A stretch of DNA of 32,069 nucleotides from Akkermansia muciniphila (GCA_945874545.1 CAMCHD010000006.1:1-32069); one strand, 5' to 3'. Numbered from the stretch's first letter, positions 1 to 8,884 are shown. The notes: generated by a model from the sequence alone, not told the origin. Program-made: numbers and translations.

Positions 1-266
1 CCCACGTTCAACGGCGACGCGGGCGGGAGCGGTCCGGTGAAGGGGGGAGGCAAGGCGTCGTCGCGGGCCGCCTGAGCCTCGTGCCAGACGAAGGGATGGC
101 GGCGGGCGTAGGCGGCGGGCGAGCAGGTGCGGCGGGGCGGGCCCCAGTCACGGGAAGTTCCCGGCAGCAGGCGAAGGGCGGCGGTGGGCACCAGGGTCCG
201 GAGCCAAGTGAGAAGCAGGGCGCGGACCTTCACCGGGCCGGCGCGAGTTTTGTCCCGCACGCTCAT
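1..266 (-). CDS. GT61 (DUF563)-like glycosyltransferase, N-terminal part only, runs off the left window edge
   Basis: Manual reverse-strand translation from ATG at 266..264: MSVRDKTRAGPVKVRALLLTWLRTLVPTAALRLLPGTSRDWGPPRRTCSPAAYARRHPFVWHEAQAARDDALPPPFTGPLPP..., open to position 1. Resembles the N-terminus of the GT61-like ORF at 6805..7992 (RVALLAFWTLTPRAALRLLPGSSLRFGPPRRW...). Absent from the ORF track because it has no stop inside the window. Confidence 0.7.
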   Translation of the reverse strand, partial: MSVRDKTRAGPVKVRALLLTWLRTLVPTAALRLLPGTSRDWGPPRRTCSPAAYARRHPFVWHEAQAARDDALPPPFTGPLPPASPLNV

Positions 267-458
267 GCGGTGATCGATCGATTGGAAACGGACGCGCCGG
301 GAGGACTCGACATCGTCGCCCAGACAACCGCACGGCGCCGGGCAGGCGAACGAAAATCCGGGGAGCGCGGGGCCGGGCCTGGTCCGGGCTTGCCTGCCGT
401 CGCGCCGGCCGCTGCCACTCCGACCGCGCCACCCGCCGCCAACGCCGCGCCTCGACCC

Positions 459-747
459 CGGGTGGTGGTTTACCATCCGGAGTTTTGCGACCGCGGTGGC
501 GGCGAGATGGTCTGCGCCTGGATTTTACAGGAACCGGCCCGAGACAACGACGTGTATGTCGCCTGTCGCAGGCCGGTGGATTGGGCGCGAATCGACCGGC
601 GTTTCAGCACGTCGTTGGCGGAGCGGCCGCCGGCGCACGTGCGTTTGCGCAACACTCTTTCGAAACCTGGGCGTGGAGTGCGAGCTGGTTTACCCGCCCG
701 TGCCGGGGGACAAAGCCGCCCGCCTCGTCGTGGATCGAGCGGGCTAA
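459..747 (+). pseudogene. Remnant of a GT4-family glycosyltransferase (N-terminal fragment plus a frameshifted mid-protein fragment)
   Basis: Frame of ORF 81..956 reads RVVVYHPEFCDRGGGEMVCAWILQEPARDNDVYVACRRPVDWARIDRRFSTSLAERPPAHVRLR (GGxE-type GT4 N-terminus). The adjacent frame then reads TLFRNLGVECELVYPPVPGDKAARLVVDRAG* (GT4 'YPPV' region). The intervening and C-terminal parts of a normal GT4 are missing. Confidence 0.55.
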
Positions 748-749
748 GA

Positions 750-1008
750 CGTGGTCGGGCGCGCGCCATTTGCGCCGGGTGGGCGAAAGCATGGCGGCCA
801 TCGGTTCCGGTGTGGTCTCGTGGTCGGGATGGGCCTCCGGGATCTCGATCACCGCGCCGGCGTCGTCGCCGATGTAGACGCGGAAATGGCGGTCGGTCCG
901 GGCGCGCAGCGAACCGAGCGCGGGCGCGAAGTGCCGGACGCGCCAGCCGGGGATGACGACGGCGAGACGGCGGTCCGGGCCGCCGGGCGTAGGGCGGCGG
1001 GGCGTCAT
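750..1008 (-). pseudogene. 5' remnant of a GT2-family glycosyltransferase
   Basis: From ATG at 1008..1006 (overlaps the TGA of the upstream GT4): MTPRRPTPGGPDRRLAVVIPGWRVRHFAPALGSLRARTDRHFRVYIGDDAG..., a GT2 N-terminus with a GDDA nucleotide-binding motif. GT2-like sequence stops soon afterwards. 3' limit approximate. Confidence 0.5.
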
Positions 1009-2129
1009 GGCGCGGCGGGCGACAAACGGTGGAAGTCGGCGATGAACTCCGTCGCGATGCGCGCGGGAGAGTGGCTCTCCCGCACCGCGAGGGCGGCGGC
1101 GGAGAGCGGGGCGGGATCGAGAGCCGAGGCCGCGACGAGGGCGCGGGCGAGGGCGGCGACCGGAGCCGGCGCGCGGTGGTCGAAGACGAGACCGTTTTCC
1201 CCGGGCCGGATAAAATCGCGGAAGCAGGCCAGGTCGGATACGAGCGGGATGCAGCCCCACGCCATGGCCTCGAGCGGGGCGAGGCCGAAACTCTCGCCCT
1301 TTTCCGCGAGCGATGGGTAGACAAACACGGTGGCCGATTCGTAGCGCGCGGCGAGGGTCTCCGGATCGTAAATCGGGCCGGACCACGTCGTGTCGGGCGA
1401 GGCGTGGCGGGTCAGCAGGTCGCGCAGCCACGCCTCGCCGCCGCCGCCCCGCCCGATCTCGGCCGGGCCTACCAGCTCGAGCGTCCAGCCGGCGAGGGCG
1501 CCGCCGGCCTTGGCGGCGGCGAAGGCCGCGAGCAGCAGGGCCACGCCTTTTTCGGGGTGCAGGCGGCCGACAAACAAAAACCGTTTTGTCCGGCGCGCGG
1601 GATCGGGCGCGCGCGAGGGTGCGGCCGGCAGCGGATTAGGGATGACCACGAGACGTTCGCCGACGCGGGGCAGCTCGGCGCGGATGGCGGCGGCGACGGC
1701 GGACGAGTTGGCCCGCAGGCGGGAGGCCCGGTGGTAGAGACGCATCTGGCCCTTTGGCATGCGTTCGACGCTCACGTGAATGCGGCCGTGGCGACCGGAG
1801 GCGAGGATCGGGGCCCAGAAGGTGTTTGTGACCAGGATGTCGCCGTCCGGCGCGGCGCGGAGGGCGCGACGGGTGTAGAGCAGGTCGGCCCATTTCAGCG
1901 CGAGGCCGGACGCGGGCTGGTCGCGGCCCGGCACCCGCAGGTGGCGCACGCCCTCGAGCTCGCCGGAGGCCGGTAGTTCGGGCACGGCGCGCGAGACCTG
2001 CGTCACCACCTCGCCGCGGCGGGCGAACTCGATCGCGAGGCGATGCCAGAGTTTTTCCACCGCGCCGCCGCGCAGGGGAGGGACGGGGAAAAAGGCCCCC
2101 TGGAGGATGGTGATGCGCAGCGCGGACAA
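1005..2129 (-). CDS. GT4-family glycosyltransferase
   Basis: 374 aa; N-terminal PLRGGAVEKLWHRLA, 'FLFVGRLHPEKGVALLLAAF' and 'VFVYPSLAEKGESFGLAPLEAMAWGCIPLVSD' motifs typical of GT4. Confidence 0.9.
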   Translation of the reverse strand: MSALRITILQGAFFPVPPLRGGAVEKLWHRLAIEFARRGEVVTQVSRAVPELPASGELEGVRHLRVPGRDQPASGLALKWADLLYTRRALRAAPDGDILVTNTFWAPILASGRHGRIHVSVERMPKGQMRLYHRASRLRANSSAVAAAIRAELPRVGERLVVIPNPLPAAPSRAPDPARRTKRFLFVGRLHPEKGVALLLAAFAAAKAGGALAGWTLELVGPAEIGRGGGGEAWLRDLLTRHASPDTTWSGPIYDPETLAARYESATVFVYPSLAEKGESFGLAPLEAMAWGCIPLVSDLACFRDFIRPGENGLVFDHRAPAPVAALARALVAASALDPAPLSAAALAVRESHSPARIATEFIADFHRLSPAAP

Positions 2130-2353
2130 GGCAGCCGCAGGAGGAACAGGGCGGGGGTCGGGAACAACTCCAAACCCGGTGCTTGGAGAAACGACCGGGC
2201 CGCCGCCGCCGCGCTTGAATTCGGCCCCGGGAACCCTCCTCCTTTCCGCAGACTCATGCCCACGGTTACCCCACGCGACGATGCCGCAGTTTCGGACGCG
2301 GTCATCTGCGTCCGTCCCGGCGGGCGACGGCCGGGCGGGCGCGCGAATCTCGC

Positions 2354-3877
2354 ATGACCACCCCGCCTTCCGTGCTTGGTTTGACGGCGGGGTTGGAGCT
2401 GGGGCTCGCGCTCGGCTTTCTTTCTATTCTCAACGGACTGGCCGGTTCGGAGGGCGGGTCCGTTCGTCGCCGCCTCTTGTCGGTGGCCGGCCTCGGGTGT
2501 GCGCTGATCCCGCCGGCCCTGCGCCTGGCGACCGGTCCGGTCGCGGCCGAGCCGTGGTTTCTTTTGCTGGCCGGCGTCCTGACCTGGAAGGCGATCGGGT
2601 TGGATTATGAGTGGACGAGGCCCCCGCGAAACACCCCGCTTTGGCGGGCGCTGGCCGTGGTGTTTTGCGCGGCCGGTTCGGTGGACGCGTTGTTTTTGCT
2701 GCCCTGGGCGGGTATCGTGATCGGCCGGCTGGGTCTCTGGACCCACCATGCGCACCTGCCGTTGCGATTGATCTTCGCCCTGCTGTCCCTCGGCCTGGCC
2801 GACCAGGCGCTGGATTTCACGCCTTTCGGCGGCGACGCGGCGGACGGCCTCATCGCGACCGCGCTTTACCTCGCCGTAGTGCTGATCCACTACTGGGTGC
2901 CGGGGCTGGCCAAGATGGCGCTCGGCCCGCGCTGGTTCTCCTGGGCGCGGGACAATACATCCCACTTTTTCCCGGTGAACGCCTACCTGCACGGCTGGAT
3001 GGCCTTTCTGCCGGCCCGGCGAATGCGGCGGGTGTCCCGTGCGCTCAAGCCCCTGAACCGGCCGCTTCAGATCGCCGTGCTCGCCATCGAGGCGGGCGCG
3101 CCGCTGTTTTTTTTCTCCGCGCCGACCTTCCTGGTCTGGCTGGGATTGGTGGCGGCCATGCAGACCGCGATTTTCCTGCTCACGGGCCTGTTGTTCCTGG
3201 AATACATCATCGTCTGCCTCGCCGCGATTTTCCTCTTTCCCGGAACCCCGGACCCCTTCACCGGCCTGCTGGCCGTGCTGCTGGGAGGCGTGCTGTGGAA
3301 GGCCCGGATCATCCGGCCTTGCAAGCTGGCCTGGTGGGATTCGCCGCTGGGCGGCAAGGTCTGGCTGGAGGCCGAGCTGGACGACGGTCGTCGGGTGCAT
3401 CTGCCCAACCGCCTCCTCTGCCCGCTGGAACGGGACTACGGCCAGACCCGCACGCTGCGATTTCTCGACGAAAAACTGCCCTATTGGCATCTGGGCGAAG
3501 TCGCGAGTCGCGCCACGCACGCGCGCCTGCTGGCGGCCGGGGCCGATCCGGCCGCGCTCGGCCGTATCGCGGGGGAGGCGGGACGTTCCCATGGCGAGCC
3601 GCGGCGGCGCGCGACCGATCTGGCCGAGTTGGAGCGTATCCGCGCGGAGGATTTTTTTGAACGAAAGCGGTTTTTGCCGCGTCCGCTGCGTTGGCTGAAG
3701 TTTCCGGCGGAGCATAATTTTCACTGGGGTCCGCTTCCCGCCTGGAATCCTTGGACGGACCGCATCGGGGCGCTCGAGCTGGTCTTTCGCGAGCACTACC
3801 AGACCGACGAGGAGATTGTCCTGATCCGGAAAAAAACCATTCTGCGGCTGGACGGCGGGTCGAGTGGCCCGGGATGA
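2354..3877 (+). CDS. Polytopic membrane protein, HTTM/vitamin-K-dependent gamma-carboxylase-like
   Basis: 507 aa with many hydrophobic helices; 'HYWVPGLAKMALGPRW' and 'IEAGAPLFFFSAPTFLVWLGLVAAMQTAIFLLTGLLFLEYIIVCLAAIFLF' resemble HTTM-domain proteins; soluble C-terminal region. Family call tentative. Confidence 0.6.
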   Translation: MTTPPSVLGLTAGLELGLALGFLSILNGLAGSEGGSVRRRLLSVAGLGCALIPPALRLATGPVAAEPWFLLLAGVLTWKAIGLDYEWTRPPRNTPLWRALAVVFCAAGSVDALFLLPWAGIVIGRLGLWTHHAHLPLRLIFALLSLGLADQALDFTPFGGDAADGLIATALYLAVVLIHYWVPGLAKMALGPRWFSWARDNTSHFFPVNAYLHGWMAFLPARRMRRVSRALKPLNRPLQIAVLAIEAGAPLFFFSAPTFLVWLGLVAAMQTAIFLLTGLLFLEYIIVCLAAIFLFPGTPDPFTGLLAVLLGGVLWKARIIRPCKLAWWDSPLGGKVWLEAELDDGRRVHLPNRLLCPLERDYGQTRTLRFLDEKLPYWHLGEVASRATHARLLAAGADPAALGRIAGEAGRSHGEPRRRATDLAELERIRAEDFFERKRFLPRPLRWLKFPAEHNFHWGPLPAWNPWTDRIGALELVFREHYQTDEEIVLIRKKTILRLDGGSSGPG

Positions 3878-3905
3878 TTCGGCGCGGACCACCGCCGCTT
3901 TCGAC

Positions 3906-5057
3906 TCATGCCAGGGCTCGCTCCACCGCGGCGTTGAAGCGGGCCTCGCCGGCGGCGGGGAGGTGTGTCGGAGCGAGCGGGCCGGCGAATCCGGACTCGC
4001 CTTCGGCGGCGGAGAGCAGCCGCGCGATCAACTCGGCGGGCTCGTGCGGCGAGAACAGGCGTCCGGGGTCGGAGATCAACTCGAGGAACGAAGTGGCCCG
4101 GGCCGCGATCAGCGGCGTGCCGGTGGCGGCGGCCTCGATCACCGGGTAGCCAAAACCCTCGTAGAAGCTCGGGCAGACCACGAGGGAGGCGAGTTTGTAG
4201 AGCGCGGGCAGGTCCTCCTCGGGCACGTGGCCGATGCGGAGCACGGAGTCCCGAAGCTCGGGCAGGCGGGCCAGGGTCGCGAAGAGGGGCCCGGTGAAGG
4301 GGGTGTCGCCGGCGGGGATCTTTCCGGCCAGCACGAGGGGTGGGAGGGTGCGCCGACGGGAGGCTTCGGCGTAGGCGGCGAGCAGAAAGGGCAGGTTTTT
4401 GTTTAACCGGTAGCCACCCAGATAGAGCCAGAAACGCGGCGGCAGACCGAGGCGTGCGCGCAGGTCGGCCATGCGGGCCTCCGCCGGCCGGGGGTCGAAA
4501 TCACGCGGCAGCCAGTTGGGCACCACCTCCACGGCGGGCGGGGTGAGCCCGTGCAGATCGGCCAATTCGCCGGCGGTGAAACGGGAGACGGCGAGCAGGC
4601 GGCTGCGCCGCATCTGGGCCAGCAGCAGCCGGCGCCCCGGGCCGGGGCGGCCGCCCCGGCTGGGGGCGCCAAAACGGTCTCCGTAGCAGTCGTGGGAAGT
4701 GAGGACGGGTCGGCGCAGGGGCAGGAAGGCCTGGCATTCGAAGGGGGCGTAGAAAACGGCCTCCGGGGCTTTGCGCCGCAGGTGCAGGGCGAGCAGGTTG
4801 GACCAGAAAAGGTTGGCGAAGGAAAAGCCCCGGCGCGGGTCGGGGGCGGGGAAAAACTCCGCCACGTCGGCGAGTCCGGCGGGCGCCTCCGCGCGGCGGC
4901 AGGAGGGCAGGTAGACGCGAAAGCGCCCGGCCAGCGGGCCGCCGCGCAGCGCATCCACCGCCGCCCGGGCGTAGCGTTGCAGGCCGCCGGTGCCGTCGAG
5001 CAGGGTGTGGCCGTAAAAGGCGAGGGCGGGGGATGCGGACGGCGGACGCCTTTTCAT
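3906..5057 (-). CDS. GT4-family glycosyltransferase
   Basis: Start taken at MKRRPPSASPALAFYGHTLLDGTGGLQRYARAAV (ATG 5057..5055, 4-nt overlap with upstream gene); 'LYLGGYRLNKNLPFLLAAYAEA' and 'VVCPSFYEGFGYPVIEAAATGTPLIAA'. The track's 5147 start would overlap the upstream gene. Confidence 0.88.
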   Translation of the reverse strand: MKRRPPSASPALAFYGHTLLDGTGGLQRYARAAVDALRGGPLAGRFRVYLPSCRRAEAPAGLADVAEFFPAPDPRRGFSFANLFWSNLLALHLRRKAPEAVFYAPFECQAFLPLRRPVLTSHDCYGDRFGAPSRGGRPGPGRRLLLAQMRRSRLLAVSRFTAGELADLHGLTPPAVEVVPNWLPRDFDPRPAEARMADLRARLGLPPRFWLYLGGYRLNKNLPFLLAAYAEASRRRTLPPLVLAGKIPAGDTPFTGPLFATLARLPELRDSVLRIGHVPEEDLPALYKLASLVVCPSFYEGFGYPVIEAAATGTPLIAARATSFLELISDPGRLFSPHEPAELIARLLSAAEGESGFAGPLAPTHLPAAGEARFNAAVERALA

Positions 5058-6808
5058 AAGCGGGTGGGCGCGGACCGGCGCCGGAAAGGAGAGAGGAGAC
5101 GGGGGGCCCCGGTGGCGCGCAGCAACTCCTTGTAGAAGGCCGGGCAAAGGATGGGGCGCAGCGGGGCGGCGCCGATGGCGCGGGCGGCGCGGTTAAAATT
5201 CGCCTGTCGCAGCAGCAGATTTTTCAGCGGTGTCGCGCGCTCGCGGAGATTCTGGGATTTAGGCAGCCGGCGCCAGGCGGTGAGCGCGGGCTGCAGCGTG
5301 ATGACGGGACCGTGCAGGGGCGCGACTCCGGCGAGGGCGCTGTCGATCGCCAGGCCGAGGCCACCGGGGTAGTCGAGCGGCAGTCGGGCGGCGAGGAAGT
5401 CGCGGCGAAAGGCGAGGGCGCTGGTCCAGTAGTGCAGGTCGGTGTCCTGGGTGGCGTAGGTGGCGGCGAGGTGGTCCGCCACGTGTTTGCGCGCCTCCCG
5501 TTCCTCGCGCAGCGGACGGCCCTCCGCGTCTATCCGCAACATCGGAGCCTGCACCAGCACGGCGGCGGGCCGTTCGGCCCAGGCCTCCTCGTAGAGCCGT
5601 ATCCGGTCGGAAAGATACACATCGTCGCCGTCCAGCAGGTGCAGGTGGTCGGCGGTGCTGGCGGCGAAGGCGTGATGGAGCGCCGCGCCCTGGCAGGCGC
5701 GGCCGGGGAGCGAGTGGTCATGCACGCCCGCGATCAGCCGCAGGCGGTCGCCGTAGGAGCGGAGGATGGCGAGCGAGTCGTCGGTGGAGCCGTCGTCGTA
5801 GGCGATGATCTCGTCGGGCGGGCGGGTCTGACCGAGGACGGAATCGACGCAGGCGCGCAGCCACGGTCCGTTGTTGTAGTTGTTGATCAGCACGCCGACG
5901 CGGGCCGGGGGTCCGTCGGGGCGCGGCGGGGCGGCGAGGGGCGGGGGAGGGGCCGGCCGGAAAAGGCGGATCACGGGCGTCAGGCCGGCGGCGCGGGCCG
6001 TCTCGATAAAAAGGGCGCGGCTGCGCCACGGACGGAGGGGTCTGGCGCCGAGTTTACGGGCCACGCGATTGAAGTGGGCCTGGCGGGCGCGGAGATTGGC
6101 CAGGCGGCCGGCGCTTTGGTTCCGGCTGAGGGAGCGGGGATGGCGGCGCCAACCGGTGAGGGCGGGCTCGAGGGTAGCGACCGGGCCGAGCAGCGGGGCC
6201 ACGCCGGCGATGGCGCTGTCCATGGCGAGGGCGGGCGTGATCGGCGCGCAGAGTTCGAGCAGCCGGGCGAGCGGTTCGCGACGGAAGGCGAGGGCGCTGG
6301 TCCAGTAGTGAAAATCCGGATCCTGGGCGGCGTAGGTCGCGGCGAGGGCGTCCGCTATCTGTTTGCGGGCCTCGCGTTCCTCGCGGAGCGGGGCGCCGGC
6401 GGGATCGATGCGCAGCATCGGCGCCTGGACCAGCACCAGGTCCTCCCGGGCGGCCCAGGCCGCCTCGTAGCGCCGGATCTTTTCCGGCAGGAAAACATCG
6501 TCGCCATCGAGCAAATACAGGTGGTCGGCGGTGCTGGCGGCGAAGGCGGCGCGGACGGCCGCGAACTGCGAGGCGAAGGCGTGGCGCGCGTCCTCGTGCC
6601 GGCCTGCGATCAGCCGCAGGCGGTCGCCGTAGGAGCGAAGGATGGCGAGGGAATCGTCGGTGGAGCCGTCGTCGCACACGATGATCTCGTCCGGCGGGCG
6701 CGACTGGGCCAGGACGGAGTCGACGCAGGCGCGCAGCCACGGTCCGTTGTTGTAGTTGTTGATCAGCACGCCGACCCGGGGCGCGGCGGGGTTCGGGGCG
6801 GTGTTCAT
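5054..6808 (-). CDS. Bidomain glycosyltransferase: two tandem GT2 domains in one ORF
   Basis: Start at MNTAPNPAAPRVGVLINNYNNGPWLRACVDSVLAQSRPPDEIIVCDDGSTDDSLAILRSYGDRL...; the same motif recurs mid-protein (RVGVLINNYNNGPWLRACVDSVLGQTRPPDEIIAYDDGSTDDSLAILRSYGDRL) after a proline-rich linker (RPAPPPPLAAPPRPDGPPA). No stop between domains. Confidence 0.88.
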   Translation of the reverse strand: MNTAPNPAAPRVGVLINNYNNGPWLRACVDSVLAQSRPPDEIIVCDDGSTDDSLAILRSYGDRLRLIAGRHEDARHAFASQFAAVRAAFAASTADHLYLLDGDDVFLPEKIRRYEAAWAAREDLVLVQAPMLRIDPAGAPLREEREARKQIADALAATYAAQDPDFHYWTSALAFRREPLARLLELCAPITPALAMDSAIAGVAPLLGPVATLEPALTGWRRHPRSLSRNQSAGRLANLRARQAHFNRVARKLGARPLRPWRSRALFIETARAAGLTPVIRLFRPAPPPPLAAPPRPDGPPARVGVLINNYNNGPWLRACVDSVLGQTRPPDEIIAYDDGSTDDSLAILRSYGDRLRLIAGVHDHSLPGRACQGAALHHAFAASTADHLHLLDGDDVYLSDRIRLYEEAWAERPAAVLVQAPMLRIDAEGRPLREEREARKHVADHLAATYATQDTDLHYWTSALAFRRDFLAARLPLDYPGGLGLAIDSALAGVAPLHGPVITLQPALTAWRRLPKSQNLRERATPLKNLLLRQANFNRAARAIGAAPLRPILCPAFYKELLRATGAPRLLSPFRRRSAPTRL

Positions 6809-7992
6809 GCGGCGAGGAGGGCGTCCAGCGCGGCGGCGAAGGCGCGGGGGCAGACGTGGAAGGGACTGTTGGGATTCCTGCCGTGCGGGTGCCAGGCGTG
6901 GCGGCGGCTGCGGCCCAGCAGCGCCCCGTAGCCGATGCCGGCGCCGGCGCAAAGGGAGCGGAAGTAGGGCCAGGGGTTGCTGGTGGGGATGAGTTCGAGA
7001 AGGCGTGCGCCGGGTCGGGCGTGGACCAGGTTGGCGAGGGCGGCGCCGTGCACGCCCACGATGTGGGTGGCGGCGGCGAGGCGGCTCCGCAGCCGGGGAA
7101 AATCGGTCGGGTCGGCCTCGACAAAACCGCGCGCGACGAGCTGGGCCTCGATCTCGGCCTCGTTTTCGATCCCGCGGTTGCCCCGGCGGGCCAGATACAA
7201 CCGCGCGGGGCCGGCGGGTGCGGCCGGGGGAAGCAGCGAACGGTGAAAGGCGACGACCTCCGGGGGGTAGCATCGGCATTCCCCGGGGTTGGACGGCTGC
7301 ACGAGCACATCGCAGAGAAACTGGGACGTGCGGGAGGGACGCACCCATTTGCCCTCCGGGATGCCGAGCGCTCCGGTGACGATCCGGGCGGTCTCGCCGG
7401 GGAAACGGGGCAGCACGACGTGATCCAGATCGGCCCAGGCGAAACCGGCGGCGCGGGCGTAGGCCAGACGCGCGACCGCGTCGAGCAGCCAGTGGTTGAA
7501 GTTGTAGCCGGCGTGGGCGGAGCAGAGATTCAGGGTGCGGCCCGGCAGGTGCACGGGGGCGTCGGAAAGGAGCGTCCGGTAGATCAAGGACATCCGGTGA
7601 CCGGAATAGGAGCAGAACTCGGGCAGCAACACGTCCCCGGGCGCGACGGGCCAGCCGGCCTCGTGAAAAATCCGGGTGTTGCGGAGCAGGGCGACGCCCC
7701 GCTCGGAGAGGGCGTGTTCGGGGCGGCGGACCAGGGGCGGCAGGCCGTCCTCCGGCAGAAACATCGGCGGCAGGCGGAGGACCCGCGCGGGCAGGACCGG
7801 GCGCCACTCGTCCCCGCTCGCCCGGAGGTGGTCGGCGGTGCGGGCCCACCGGCGGGGCGGGCCGAACCGAAGCGAGGAGCCGGGCAGGAGGCGCAACGCG
7901 GCCCGCGGGGTGAGGGTCCAGAACGCGAGGAGGGCGACGCGTTTGAGCTCGCCGAGAGCCGGGTGGGCGGGGATGCGAAAGGCGGCGGACAT
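6805..7992 (-). CDS. GT61 (DUF563)-like glycosyltransferase
   Basis: 395 aa; 'SAHAGYNFNHWLLDAVARL', 'RLYLARRGNRGIENEAEIEAQLVARGF', 'IVGVHGAALANLVHARPGARLLELIP' motifs. Confidence 0.85.
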   Translation of the reverse strand: MSAAFRIPAHPALGELKRVALLAFWTLTPRAALRLLPGSSLRFGPPRRWARTADHLRASGDEWRPVLPARVLRLPPMFLPEDGLPPLVRRPEHALSERGVALLRNTRIFHEAGWPVAPGDVLLPEFCSYSGHRMSLIYRTLLSDAPVHLPGRTLNLCSAHAGYNFNHWLLDAVARLAYARAAGFAWADLDHVVLPRFPGETARIVTGALGIPEGKWVRPSRTSQFLCDVLVQPSNPGECRCYPPEVVAFHRSLLPPAAPAGPARLYLARRGNRGIENEAEIEAQLVARGFVEADPTDFPRLRSRLAAATHIVGVHGAALANLVHARPGARLLELIPTSNPWPYFRSLCAGAGIGYGALLGRSRRHAWHPHGRNPNSPFHVCPRAFAAALDALLAA

Positions 7993-7999
7993 ATGGGCC

Positions 8000-8884
8000 T
8001 CAAGCGGCGGGCCGGCGCCCTTCGGGATTGCGGGCCAGGCGGGCGGCCAGGACGGACGGCAGCAGACGGCGGACCAGCTGACGGTAGAAGCGCCGGTTCA
8101 GCCAGAGATGGATCGGGGGGTGGCCGTGGCGACGGGCCACGTGGTTGAAGCAGCGATGGCGGCGCCGGGTGGCGGCGAGCGGATCGCGCTGGCCGGCGGC
8201 GCGGGAGATCGAGCCGCCGCGCTGGCGCCAGCAGGAGAGCGGCTCATCGAGCGTCAGCACCGGGCCGAACAGGCACACGGCGGCGGTGAGGCGGGCGTCG
8301 ATCGGCGCGTCGCGGATCACGGAATAGTCGATCGGCACCTCGTGCGCGAGGTAGGAGCGGGTGAACGCGATCGCGCTGGTGGCGTAGTAGAGGTCGCAAT
8401 CCTGCTGGCGGTAGGTGGCCCGCCGGTGGTCGCGCTGGTGTTTGTTCGACTCGTAGTTATCCCGCAGGCGTTCGCCCGCCTCGTCGATCAGCCACATCGG
8501 GGCCTGGACGAGCGCGGCGTCCGCCCGCGCGGCCCAGGCGGCCTCGTAGCGTTCGATTTTTCCGGGCAGGAAACAGTCGTCGCCGTCGAGCAGATAGAGG
8601 TGTTCGGCGGTGCTGGCGGCGAAGGCGCCGGCAAGGGCCGCGCCCTGCGAGACGATGCCCGGGCGGGTGCCGTCGTGCACGCCCTCGATCAGGCGGAGGC
8701 GGTCGCCGTAGGAGCGCAGGAGGGCGAGCGAGTCGTCGGTGGAGCCGTCGTCGTAGACGATGATCTCGTCGGGGCGGCGGGATTGGGCGAGCACGGAGTC
8801 GACGCAGGCGCGCAGCCAGGGGCCGTTGTTGTAGTTGTTGATCAGGACGCCGACGGCCGGGAGCGATGGGGAGCGTGGCGTCAT
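8000..8884 (-). CDS. GT2-family glycosyltransferase (same subfamily as 5054..6808)
   Basis: 294 aa; VGVLINNYNNGPWLRACVDSVLAQSRRPDEIIVYDDGSTDDSLALLRSYGDRLRLIEGVHDG, LLDGDDCFLPGKIERYEAAW. Confidence 0.9.
   Translation of the reverse strand: MTPRSPSLPAVGVLINNYNNGPWLRACVDSVLAQSRRPDEIIVYDDGSTDDSLALLRSYGDRLRLIEGVHDGTRPGIVSQGAALAGAFAASTAEHLYLLDGDDCFLPGKIERYEAAWAARADAALVQAPMWLIDEAGERLRDNYESNKHQRDHRRATYRQQDCDLYYATSAIAFTRSYLAHEVPIDYSVIRDAPIDARLTAAVCLFGPVLTLDEPLSCWRQRGGSISRAAGQRDPLAATRRRHRCFNHVARRHGHPPIHLWLNRRFYRQLVRRLLPSVLAARLARNPEGRRPAA

Noticed and set aside
273-282. ATCGATCGAT palindrome upstream of the GT61 fragment
   Set aside because: Short self-complementary string, expected by chance; no second copy seen at other gene starts.
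148-432. 94-aa minus-strand ORF
   Set aside because: Different frame from the GT61-like reading at 1..266 and without motifs.
2003-3892. 629-aa minus-strand ORF
   Set aside because: Antisense to the HTTM-like gene; hydrophilic Gln/Arg/Gly-rich pattern typical of the opposite strand of a membrane protein gene, no motifs.
5312-6931. 539-aa plus-strand ORF
   Set aside because: GC-rich antisense shadow of the GT2-GT2 gene; Gly/Ala/Val/Gln-rich with no family motifs and internal repetition that mirrors the duplication on the opposite strand.
5054-7849. 931-aa ORF as a single protein
   Set aside because: The N-terminal ~350 aa (Arg/Pro-rich) is an out-of-frame shadow of the GT61 gene; the real start is at 6808.
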